Assembly (NCBI GenBank): GCA_003116975.1
Contig: BGKB01000033.1
Coordinates: 310,001 to 374,000 of the forward strand
From: Aurantiochytrium sp. KH105
Lineage: Eukaryota; Sar; Bigyra; Thraustochytrida; Thraustochytriidae
Reading direction: 5' to 3'
DNA: 64,000 nt
In this document: positions 56,660-64,000 of the stretch, piece by piece
How the letters are laid out: each line of letters begins with the position of its first letter
Numbering within the stretch: position 1 is the stretch's first letter
Notes under the pieces: model-generated
Told to the model about the DNA's origin: nothing
Seen by the model: only the letters and a program-made list of their open reading frames with translations
Databases searched by the model: none
Position numbers and translations under genes: made by a program

Positions 56660-59035
56660 ATGGGCGAGACCACATCGAAAACGGCCTCCTTCAAAAAGCG
56701 AGAGCTCCAATCCGAAGCCCTGCGCAGCAGACTCGAGGGAGACCTGCACGCTGCGGAAAAAAGCCTCAAAGGCCTCCTGGACGTTTGCTGCGAGACGATT
56801 GGGGCTGCAGACGTCGAGGCCGTGCATGAGAAACTGCTCAATGACCCCGCCGCAGAAACTGATGTGCGTCTTGAAGTCGCCTTCTTGCTCGACGCTTTGG
56901 GAAATGTGCTGCGCGGCATCGAGCAAGAGGATCGTGTGGCTGCGGCCACAACGGCACCTGCTCGCGCCGTCGACGTTGCTGAAGCCGTCGCCGAATCTAA
57001 AAACGACGGCGCCCATGAGGTGACGACATCTTCTTCAGAGGCTCTAAGGCGAATCGAACAAGGACTCGCACTACGCAAGGCCGTGCAACGCGCAGATCCC
57101 GAAAATGAACGTCTTAAAATCACACTCGCGCGCTCCTATTCCTCGCTGGCAATGTTCTATCATGGTCGCCGCATGCAGCAAGAAGCAGACAAAGCCCATC
57201 TCGAAGCGCTTAATCTTTTCGCCGACGTCCCTTTGCACAGTACGGCGCGATCAGAAAAACCGCCCTCGCCGGCGGGCTCAGCGAGTAACGCATCGACTTT
57301 GGGCCCACTGCCGCCAAACGCATCGTCCATGGCCGCCGAAGATGACCTCGAGACCCCGGATGCCGGAAATGTCGCCGCTGCTCTCGAGGACGCCATCAAA
57401 TACGAAATCCCTTGGGAAAAGTTTCGCAAACAGCGCCTCAAAGCCCTGCAAGCCAAGGTCAAGGCGCACATTTTGCGAGCGCACCAGAGTGTTCAAGACA
57501 AGCGAGAAGCAAATGGAGGCGATGAAGAAGATGCAGGGCATGCGCGCCAAGACCCAGCTTTCGCAAGTGTCGCACATGGCGTGCAACGGGTGGTGGCCCA
57601 AGCGCAGCGAAGTCGGAACGTGCCGGCAAGCAGTGGGGACTTGGCGACCTCTGCGCGCTCGCAGCGAAACAAGATCGGTGGTACAAGCGCCGACGACCGG
57701 GACGCAGGGCAAACGCGATGTCGCTTGGTGCTGCTCCGACGAGACGCGCGCGTCTCACGAGCAGAGACAGGAGGTGGTCTTGGTTTGATCAACCCCTTGC
57801 TCATGACCGGCGAAGGTGAGCTCGCCTCACGGGCTGCCGAAAAGGCTACAGGACTCGATACGTCGGATGAGCACATTCCAGAGATTGTCGATCTTGACCC
57901 TGAAGCCCAAGAGCTCATCCATTTGGGCCGACAATCGTACACGGACGCTCTCGGCTTTTTCCAAAGCCGACTCGAGACGACGCGTCGTCGCATTGGATTT
58001 GTGCGTCTGGACAGCATACAGCACGACCGTCTCATTAGCCGCCGCCATGCTCAACTGAAATTTTCCAAAGTGCATCGTCTCTTGGCAACAGTGCTCGACA
58101 ACTCTTTACATGAAAATAAGAGTGATGAGAACATTGCAGGGAATGAAGAAAACCAAGCAGTCAATGGGAAAAGCGACGCGGCAAACGACGACAAGCGTGC
58201 GAGCGCACCGGGCGCAGGTCGGCCCGCAGAGGAGGGTGTCAAGAATCCCGAAACAGCAAGTCTTCAGACCGGCACAAACGCAGCTTCAGGTCAAGATGAC
58301 GCATCGAGAGCCGCTGCAGGCCGCCCAAATAACGGCGAGGCCGTTGCTGCCGCTGCACCTTCTTCTTCTTCGTCCTCGTCGTTGTCTGCTCCGCCGTCTC
58401 CTTCAGACCCTGCCGCCGAGGCCGCGGCGGCTGCGCAAGAGCGCTCCCACCAAAACGCTGACGAGCTTGCGTGGGTCATCCGGGACCTGGACAGTACAAA
58501 TGGAATTCTTGTCAATGGAATTCGTGTGCAAGAGTACCCGCTTCGCGATGGGGATATCGTGAGCTTTGGGGGCGCAACAAGCGTTCCCTTTGGATGCGCG
58601 GTACTGACGCACAAGCGTCGGCCCGTGAGTTCTGTGTTTGTGTACCGTTTTGAAGTGGTCAAGGCCGGAACGCGGGCGGAGGTGAAACGGCCAGAGTGGA
58701 AGCAGTACGGGTCGATGACGGCCGACTGGATGCCGGCGCTCTCGACGGTTTCTTCGCAGCTGGATCCTCTTGTAGAGGTCTTCATGCAAGAAAAAGCACG
58801 TTCCCGCGACGAGAATGAGCCAGCATCCAGCGACATGGAGAGTTTTCACTTTTTTGTCTTGTACATTTGCGCGCATCCTGAAAATATTCCCCAAGACGAT
58901 GCTCAGATCCGCACGCAGCTCGTCGAGAGCGTGCATGCAGCAAACCTCCTGCATCGCAAGGCTGTCGAACTCGACATTCCCTTTTCGCATTGGGCGAGCT
59001 GGATTCGCGCGCAGGCGCTCTCGCGCCCACTTTAG
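56660..59035 (+). CDS. FHA-domain protein with split FHA domain
   Basis: 791 residues from ATG at 56660, the first ATG in the frame. N-terminal half is helical with a possible TPR-like stretch (about 120-190: RKAVQRADPENERLKITLARS, then Tyr-rich SLAMFYHGRRM). The second half holds an FHA phosphothreonine-binding domain: RLDSIQHDRLISRRHAQLKFS gives the G/SRXHA strand, and VIRDLDSTNGILVNGIRVQE gives the D-X-X-S-T-N-G strand, followed by LRDGDIVSFGG. Between these two hallmarks lie about 130 residues of Ser/Ala/Asp-rich low complexity, where most FHA domains have about 15. The fold may still close around this loop. Likely a phospho-dependent adaptor in signalling or DNA-damage response; the pathway is not readable. 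Confidence 0.8.
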   Translation: MGETTSKTASFKKRELQSEALRSRLEGDLHAAEKSLKGLLDVCCETIGAADVEAVHEKLLNDPAAETDVRLEVAFLLDALGNVLRGIEQEDRVAAATTAPARAVDVAEAVAESKNDGAHEVTTSSSEALRRIEQGLALRKAVQRADPENERLKITLARSYSSLAMFYHGRRMQQEADKAHLEALNLFADVPLHSTARSEKPPSPAGSASNASTLGPLPPNASSMAAEDDLETPDAGNVAAALEDAIKYEIPWEKFRKQRLKALQAKVKAHILRAHQSVQDKREANGGDEEDAGHARQDPAFASVAHGVQRVVAQAQRSRNVPASSGDLATSARSQRNKIGGTSADDRDAGQTRCRLVLLRRDARVSRAETGGGLGLINPLLMTGEGELASRAAEKATGLDTSDEHIPEIVDLDPEAQELIHLGRQSYTDALGFFQSRLETTRRRIGFVRLDSIQHDRLISRRHAQLKFSKVHRLLATVLDNSLHENKSDENIAGNEENQAVNGKSDAANDDKRASAPGAGRPAEEGVKNPETASLQTGTNAASGQDDASRAAAGRPNNGEAVAAAAPSSSSSSSLSAPPSPSDPAAEAAAAAQERSHQNADELAWVIRDLDSTNGILVNGIRVQEYPLRDGDIVSFGGATSVPFGCAVLTHKRRPVSSVFVYRFEVVKAGTRAEVKRPEWKQYGSMTADWMPALSTVSSQLDPLVEVFMQEKARSRDENEPASSDMESFHFFVLYICAHPENIPQDDAQIRTQLVESVHAANLLHRKAVELDIPFSHWASWIRAQALSRPL

Positions 59036-59162
59036 GAGGGAGAAGAACTCTCTAACTCTGTGTAAACCTAGGTGTCGCCGCTGTTTCTCCTCATACCATC
59101 ACACAATTCTTTTATATGCTTACACACGATCAGAGAGGGGGCTTGCAAAGTACGTTCGAAGC

Positions 59163-59708
59163 TCAGCTGGTTGCTCGTCCCTTTTTCAAAGTGACAGCCA
59201 CAGAACGAAAGGCGCGATGATGCGGCGTACCGCCATAGACCTTGTCATTGGGAACAAATTCGCTGGCGAGGCCTTTGCGACTCTTCATCTCCTCGCTGGG
59301 TTCTCCGAACTGGCGGAACCAGTCCTGAAAGCCAGACACCGGGGGAGGTTTAGCCGTGAGAATGGCGTTACGGCGCTCCTCGTGCAAGGTTTCGATTTGC
59401 ACAGTCACGGCACGGAGCTGGTCCTCGAGTCGCGAGATACGTGCTGCGAGTTTGGCGAGCTCGTTGCCCTTTTCCATGCGTCGCACCCGTCTCGACCTTC
59501 GATGGTACTGGAAATAGCCGGGATTTCGAGACTGTGCAATGGCCGCCTCGAGGTTCTTGGTGGTCTTGCGGCTATTTTCCAGAGCGCCATCCTCGTTAGG
59601 GTCGTCGCTCTTGGCCGTAAGCCAATGGTTGAATTCCCGTGCCACCGCTGCCTGTTCGGCAAGAAGCGCGCGCTTCTTTTCCAGCAGCGCATCCATGCGG
59701 TCCGCCAT
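59163..59708 (-). CDS. small coiled-coil protein of unknown function
   Basis: 181 residues from ATG at 59706-59708; the longer frame has no ATG further up. The N-terminal two thirds are charged and helical (KKRALLAEQAAVAREFNHWL and ELAKLAARISRLEDQLRAV), predicting coiled coil. A basic patch (YHRRSRRVRRMEKG) may bind nucleic acid or membrane. The last 50 residues contain FQDWFRQFGEPSEE. No family recognised. Convergent with the FHA gene, 127 bp between stops. Confidence 0.6.
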   Translation of the reverse strand: MADRMDALLEKKRALLAEQAAVAREFNHWLTAKSDDPNEDGALENSRKTTKNLEAAIAQSRNPGYFQYHRRSRRVRRMEKGNELAKLAARISRLEDQLRAVTVQIETLHEERRNAILTAKPPPVSGFQDWFRQFGEPSEEMKSRKGLASEFVPNDKVYGGTPHHRAFRSVAVTLKKGRATS

Positions 59709-60649
59709 CCTCCTCCTGAACTCGCAGCGCTTGGCACACTGCCAACCACCCGCACGCAATCTTCGCGACTGCCGATGCCGCGCTGCGCTGCCCACGGATG
59801 ATCTATCTGGTGGACCCAGCTCACTTCAATTCGCAGTCAATTCCATTCCATTCCATTCGAGGCGATATCATCAATCAATCTAATCCTCCGGCACGTGTAT
59901 ATATCTATATTCTCTCTAGCCCGCAGCAGGTCGAGCGTCGAGACGAGCGAGACATGGCGATAACAGCGGCACGTGGCACATGTCACTCACTCTCTGCGCG
60001 CCACATCCCGCGTCCAAATCTCAGCTCATCTCCTCCAGGCTCTCGCCGATCGCAACGGATCAAAAAGAACCAAGGCGAACGCGTGCCGTCTTTAGGGCAG
60101 ACGGGCGGTCCTAGGGATTCTCATAGCAGACCCCTAGGGAGCGGGTACGTACGCCGTATCGTACCGCACGCGATACCGTACAAACCCTTTCCCTTTCTAG
60201 CGGCACTTGTCGCGGCGTGGGCAAGTGCGCTATCGCGGTTTGTCGCACTTGCGGGCGGCGAAAGTCGAGTCTCCAGGGGCACAGTGGCGGTGGTGGTCGT
60301 ACCGGCGGCAAGAAGTACGAATGGGACACCGCGCAGCACGTGCAGGGCTCAGTCGTGCCGGAGACAAGCAAACCCTCAAGCCGCAGACCTTCTTTCGCGC
60401 CGCGCCGCCCGAGGAAGGTCTCCGTGCGCGCTGGCCGCCGCGGGACGACGCCAAGAGGCTGGGCAGCGGCCGTCTGCGTGTCTGGACGACTGACTCGCCC
60501 GGAGCTGGGCGGGAAGAAGAACTGGACCAAGCTTGTAGCCGAGCGTGGTGGAGGAGAAGTCGCTCGAGCTTGCTCGCGCAGGGAGACCCGGAGAATCGAT
60601 CGAATCGATGGGTTACTCCACGTCGAGTACGACTTGGACGAGAACGAGC
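59709..60649. promoter_or_regulatory. divergent intergenic region, coiled-coil and ankyrin genes
   Basis: Contains TATA-like ATATATCTATAT near 59899-59911 and a GC-rich right half with several overlapping open frames (60207-60726) that look compositional. No gene supported. Promoters of both divergent genes should lie here. Confidence 0.5.
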
Positions 60650-61951
60650 ATGCGAAAGGTCCTTTCCGCCCTGGTGGTACTGGGCGTGACGTTGCTTGCA
60701 GCCCCGGCTCGAGCTACGCCGGATGAAGACCTCGTGACGGCTGCAGAAGCCGGCGACGTCGCTGGTGCCACAAGCGCAATCGCTAACGGAGCCGACGTAA
60801 ATTACGCTGTGGAGGATCAGGTCCCGGTACTTGCGCTCTGCTCTACGGTTGATGTTGCTGAAGTGCTGCTCACGAATGACAACATTGATAAGAATTTCGC
60901 CCCAGACACGAACAGCTCATTTGCAGCAGTTCACATTTTTGCATCGCGCGCCAACACAGATCTGGTCAATGCTCTGATTTCGACCTCGCCGCCAACACCG
61001 TCCCCAACGTCAGTCCTAAACGTTGACCAGCTCGAAGGCAAAGGGAAGTCGGCGCTGATGCTTGCCGCAGGCGCAACTTCTGATCTGTTGGGCTCCCCTG
61101 TAGACACAGCAGATGCCTTGCTGCAGGCAGGGGCCGACGCGACCCTGACGGTCAGCAGCACTGGTAACACAGCGATCCACTTTGCTGTCGCGGCCAAGCC
61201 CGATACTGGTGTCGCTGACACGCGCGTTGCGCTCCTCGAAAAGTTACTGAGTTATGGCGCGAGTGTAACAACGAAGAACGATGATGGACGTGGCGCCCTG
61301 CATGTGGCAAGCCAACCGAACGTGGGCAGCGGCGCAGTCGTCCAAGCTGTTCTTGCCGCTTCTGCTGCTGATATCAATGTGGCCGACACCGCTGGGGACT
61401 ACCCTGTGCACTTGGCTCTGAGGACCGCCCGAGAGACCAATGCCGCGACGGCAGAAAGCATCTTGAGCGCTTTGCTGACCGCCTCTCCCGACTTGACTGT
61501 TACGGGAAGCAACGGTCAGTCGCCTTTGCATCTTGGCGTGGCATCGGGTCAGGTCGAGCTCGTGACGGCGCTTGTGAATGCCGGCGCGCGCGACAACGTC
61601 GTGGATTCCAGCGGCGGACTGGCCATTCATGAGGCTGCAGCATACTTTGCTGTCACAGCAGCTCAGTGTTCGGAGATCACAGCCATTGCCCAAACCCTGG
61701 TCGAAAATGGTGAAGCTGATCTTGACGCCACAAACACGGCAGGTGAGACCGCGCTCGAAATTGCAGAGACAGCGCCCGAAGATCGACGATGCATTAGCCT
61801 CGAGCAGGCCCTCGGATCTTCGGTGACATCTGCACCTACTCCGCAGCCCACTCCAGCTCCCGTGGAAACACCTTCGGCGGCGACCTCGTTGCGTCCTCTG
61901 TCGACATTTTTGGCCGTCCTGATTTCTTTCCTGCTGTACAAGATGGAGTGA
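60650..61951 (+). CDS. secreted ankyrin-repeat protein with C-terminal membrane anchor signal
   Basis: 433 residues from ATG at 60650, chosen because it starts a clean signal peptide (MRKVLSALVVLGVTLLAAP, cut near ARA-TPDE); an ATG at 60608 would add 14 residues in front of it. The body is ankyrin repeats: DLVTAAEAGDVAGATSAI, GKSALMLAAGA, GNTAIHFAVAAK, GRGALHVASQP, GDYPVHLALRTA, GQSPLHLGVASGQVELV, GLAIHEAAAY. About eight repeats are visible, several slightly degenerate. The end is a Thr/Pro-rich stalk and a hydrophobic tail (TFLAVLISFLLYKME), as for a GPI signal or a single span. Ankyrin repeats outside the cell are uncommon in eukaryotes. Ligand unknown. Confidence 0.85.
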   Translation: MRKVLSALVVLGVTLLAAPARATPDEDLVTAAEAGDVAGATSAIANGADVNYAVEDQVPVLALCSTVDVAEVLLTNDNIDKNFAPDTNSSFAAVHIFASRANTDLVNALISTSPPTPSPTSVLNVDQLEGKGKSALMLAAGATSDLLGSPVDTADALLQAGADATLTVSSTGNTAIHFAVAAKPDTGVADTRVALLEKLLSYGASVTTKNDDGRGALHVASQPNVGSGAVVQAVLAASAADINVADTAGDYPVHLALRTARETNAATAESILSALLTASPDLTVTGSNGQSPLHLGVASGQVELVTALVNAGARDNVVDSSGGLAIHEAAAYFAVTAAQCSEITAIAQTLVENGEADLDATNTAGETALEIAETAPEDRRCISLEQALGSSVTSAPTPQPTPAPVETPSAATSLRPLSTFLAVLISFLLYKME

Positions 61952-62169
61952 GAAAACAAAACAAATGTTCTTTTATTATCACGGTGGCGAAAAGTAGTAG
62001 GTTGGCCTATGGTCAATGTGATTGGGTAGACGCAAAGCGGCTTGACGCTCTGCATCCATCAGAAAAGAAGGAAAAGAAAGAGAAGAAAGTGAAGAAAGAG
62101 AAAGAGGAACGAGAAAAAGAAAAGAAGCGCAATCTCGTGTGCGCGTACGTACGCTCGCAAGCAAGCAAA

Positions 62170-63177
62170 TTAGGTCGAAATGGCATCGAGATCAACCTCG
62201 GGAATGAAGTCTTCCTCCTCGATGACGTGGGTCCGTACAATGCGTGGGGTAAAAATGGGCACGTTGTAGATGGTGCGGGTCATGCTGTAGCGGACCGAAA
62301 GTCTTTCCCAGCGAAGGGGCTGACCACGTTGGCGCCACCACTTGCCGGCCTTGTCTTTAATTCCCCAGCGTTTGCGGGCCTTGTCTTCAGACGTCTTCGC
62401 CTTATTACGCTTGCGCGCCGCGTCTTTGTCTTGACTCTTGCCTCGCACCGCGTCCAAAACGCGGACAACCTCTTCGTCACTCTCCAAATTTGTCGAAATA
62501 TCGCCGACATGACGCACGGCATCCTCAGCGCGACTAAAGGTGGCGGTCACTTCTTCAACGCGGTCTTCGGGGATTCGCAGGTGCTCCGGGAGCATGTCCT
62601 GCACGGTCTGGACGTCCTCTGCTTGATCGCCTTCGTTGAGAAAGCTGACCATTGCAACCATGCGGTCCGCCTCGGTCCGAGCGCTCTCATCTGCGGCCTC
62701 TTCGTTCTCCTCGTTGTCGGCGATGGACTCAGCAAGGAGCGATGAAGCGGCAGCAACTTGCCGCTGCATGAAGTTAAGTTCCTCGAGACCCTCGACCTGG
62801 ATCATTTGAAAAGGGGCTCCGTAGCGGAGGTTCTGAAGCATTTCTTTCGTCTCTTCGTCACTCAGCAAGTTGTACACGAGAACGTTGTCAAACTTATCAT
62901 CGGCAACGTCCCAGTAGCACAAGAAGGTTCGTTTGAGTCCGAACTTCTCGATGCGTTCGTTCAATGAGTCCATCTTAGCGCGATAATCTCGCTCGAGCTG
63001 TGCCCAATTGTCTCTGGTGATCGCTGCGCGACTCCTTCGATGGTTTCCCGTGGCGCAGCCCATGCAGAGACTGGTGTTGGTAACGTGAGATTGCAGACCA
63101 GCCCGAGCCTCCTCCTCACTGATTTCCCCCTCCTCAAGGGCAGCGTCGAGGCGGGCCCGCCAGGAGTCTCTGCCCAT
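62170..63177 (-). CDS. unrecognised charged protein, tandem paralogue A
   Basis: 335 residues from ATG at 63175-63177; the frame continues upstream without ATG through Gly-rich sequence. It starts MGRDSWRARLDAALEEGEIS, has a CXXC-like spot (SLCMGCATG), a hydrophobic core segment (LKRTFLCYWDVADDKFDN, VLVYNLLSDEETKEML), an acidic middle (ADNEENEEAADES) and a Lys/Arg-rich stretch. It ends IFTPRIVRTHVIEEEDFIPE followed by VDLDAIST. The end resembles that of the partial gene at the right edge (FPVPVPRVKRS..., FFPDVDLDNN), so the two are tandem paralogues. No known family. Nuclear location is possible from the basic cluster but not shown. Confidence 0.65.
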   Translation of the reverse strand: MGRDSWRARLDAALEEGEISEEEARAGLQSHVTNTSLCMGCATGNHRRSRAAITRDNWAQLERDYRAKMDSLNERIEKFGLKRTFLCYWDVADDKFDNVLVYNLLSDEETKEMLQNLRYGAPFQMIQVEGLEELNFMQRQVAAASSLLAESIADNEENEEAADESARTEADRMVAMVSFLNEGDQAEDVQTVQDMLPEHLRIPEDRVEEVTATFSRAEDAVRHVGDISTNLESDEEVVRVLDAVRGKSQDKDAARKRNKAKTSEDKARKRWGIKDKAGKWWRQRGQPLRWERLSVRYSMTRTIYNVPIFTPRIVRTHVIEEEDFIPEVDLDAIST

Positions 63178-63824
63178 GCTTGCCTTGCTTCCCTTGCTTG
63201 CCTTGTTCAAGGTCCCCGACCCGTCCTCGTTCACGTGCGCGAGACGACCACGGCTTTCCGTGTTTGCCTCTTCTCGCTTTGCAGGTCTGCTGCGTCCGAA
63301 CAAGCCGCCAGACAGCCAGCCATCTAAACCCCCTCCCCCTCCTCCCCTCCCCCCCCCCGCTGTTCTCCGTTCTCCAACCAATGCAAGCCAGCGTTAGCTA
63401 CGTAGCAGCCCGTGCTGGACGTGGTCAACGCGCCCGAAGTGTGTCACGATTTTTTCTCAAGGTTTAGGGGATCACGGCCAGGAGTCGCCCGCTATCTATC
63501 TCGTCTAGTCCGTTCTCCTCCGCGCTGGACTTCCCCGACCCTTGTGGCGGGCGCACTGTCACGGTCCTGAGCTTTGCCGAATGCTTCGACTGTCAGAGGA
63601 CGTCGCTCGACGTGTCACGAAAACGTGGCCTCCCTGCTGCTGCTGCTGTCCTAGGACACATGGTGCCGCTCTCAGCGCAACGCATTTTGCTGTCACGCGA
63701 AAGATCAATTTATTAGAAATTTGGTTTATAATCTAAAACCTAGCTCGCCGTTGACGGGACTAACAAGAAGGTGAGCACGGCCTGTAGGGTCTACTGGACG
63801 CACACCAAGGACTAGGGGCCAGGC
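63178..63824. other. intergenic region between two tandem paralogues
   Basis: C-rich stretch at 63328-63360, and a TAGGCCTA-like site at 63821-63828 overlapping the stop codon of the edge gene. No gene seen. Confidence 0.5.
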
Positions 63825-64000
63825 CTAGTTGTTGTCGAGGTCCACGTCAGGGAAAAAGTTGCGGCAACTGACAGATCGCTTGACACGGGGAACGGGAACG
63901 GGAAACTTGCCCCTGATAGGACAGACCACCTCGCCAATCTCCATGGAGAAGCATTCCCAGTGAGCACTTCCGTCAGCTGCATCGCGCACCCGCCAACGCT
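63825..64000 (-). CDS. C-terminus of an unrecognised protein, tandem paralogue B, cut by right edge
   Basis: 58 codons and two bases of the next are inside the window, ending at a TAG (63825-63827). The peptide reads RWRVRDAADGSAHWECFSME, then GEVVCPIRGKFPVPVPRVKR and NFFPDVDLDNN. The order of a Trp-rich strand, a Pro-rich strand with (F/I)-X-P-R-V/I, and a final F-(I/F)-P-(E/D)-VDLD matches the end of paralogue A. The function is unknown. Confidence 0.7.
   Translation of the reverse strand, partial: RWRVRDAADGSAHWECFSMEIGEVVCPIRGKFPVPVPRVKRSVSCRNFFPDVDLDNN

Noticed and set aside
60207-60726. Overlapping plus-strand frames before the ankyrin gene
   Set aside because: All three frames stay open because of GC-rich composition; none shows a motif and none connects to the ankyrin gene's signal peptide.

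Overview
The window looks like nuclear DNA from a GC-rich protist, most likely a stramenopile of the thraustochytrid (labyrinthulomycete) type. This rests on dense single-copy eukaryotic genes, few and short introns with GTAAGT or GTACGT donors, Golgi, mitochondrial and nuclear-transport genes, and a bZIP family with an altered invariant Asn of the kind I recall from oomycetes. The organism assignment is inference. I saw no rRNA, tRNA or CRISPR, but small RNA genes cannot be excluded by eye. The assembly carries a 475-base gap and two single-N joins whose flanks are exact duplicates.

Layout. 1-11.5 kb: a possible gene end at the left edge, a secreted protein with a GPI-like tail, a prominin-like pentaspan protein, then two Golgi-type glycosyltransferases head to head (a two-part enzyme and a GT10 fucosyltransferase). 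12-18 kb: a spliced bestrophin-like channel, DNA-3-methyladenine glycosylase I, a SpoU/MRM1 rRNA methyltransferase whose 5' end is scrambled by an assembly duplication, and a spliced BLOC1S1 subunit. 18-24 kb: an importin-7/8-like receptor and an Mpv17/PMP22 protein. 24-36 kb: five tandem paralogous bZIP genes on the minus strand, in two subgroups, all with Val at the invariant Asn position of the basic region. 36-40 kb: an ABCB6/HMT1-like half transporter with one frameshift, and a single-domain ER thioredoxin. 40.4-41.9 kb: a piggyBac-like DNA transposon holding the gap.

42.8-51.6 kb is the most striking part. A spliced P-loop kinase gene converges on a large minus-strand gene that I reconstruct as acidic N-terminus, 11 leucine-rich repeats, protein kinase, TIR domain. 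Each repeat sits in its own 84-nt phase-2 exon. Four neighbouring exon-intron units have an exact 274-bp period, so the repeat number can change without breaking the frame. A decayed copy of the gene's 3' end lies just upstream. This looks like a fast-evolving innate-sensor locus; function is inferred from domains only.

51.9-64 kb: RCL1 (rRNA processing), a DMT-like multispan transporter, an FHA protein, a small coiled-coil protein, a secreted ankyrin-repeat protein, and two tandem paralogues of an unrecognised family, the second cut by the right edge.

Many neighbours are divergent or convergent rather than in operons, so shared promoters are the main form of co-regulation suggested by layout. 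Several genes (RCL1, the P-loop kinase, BLOC1S1, bestrophin) need short first exons that open-reading-frame searches miss.
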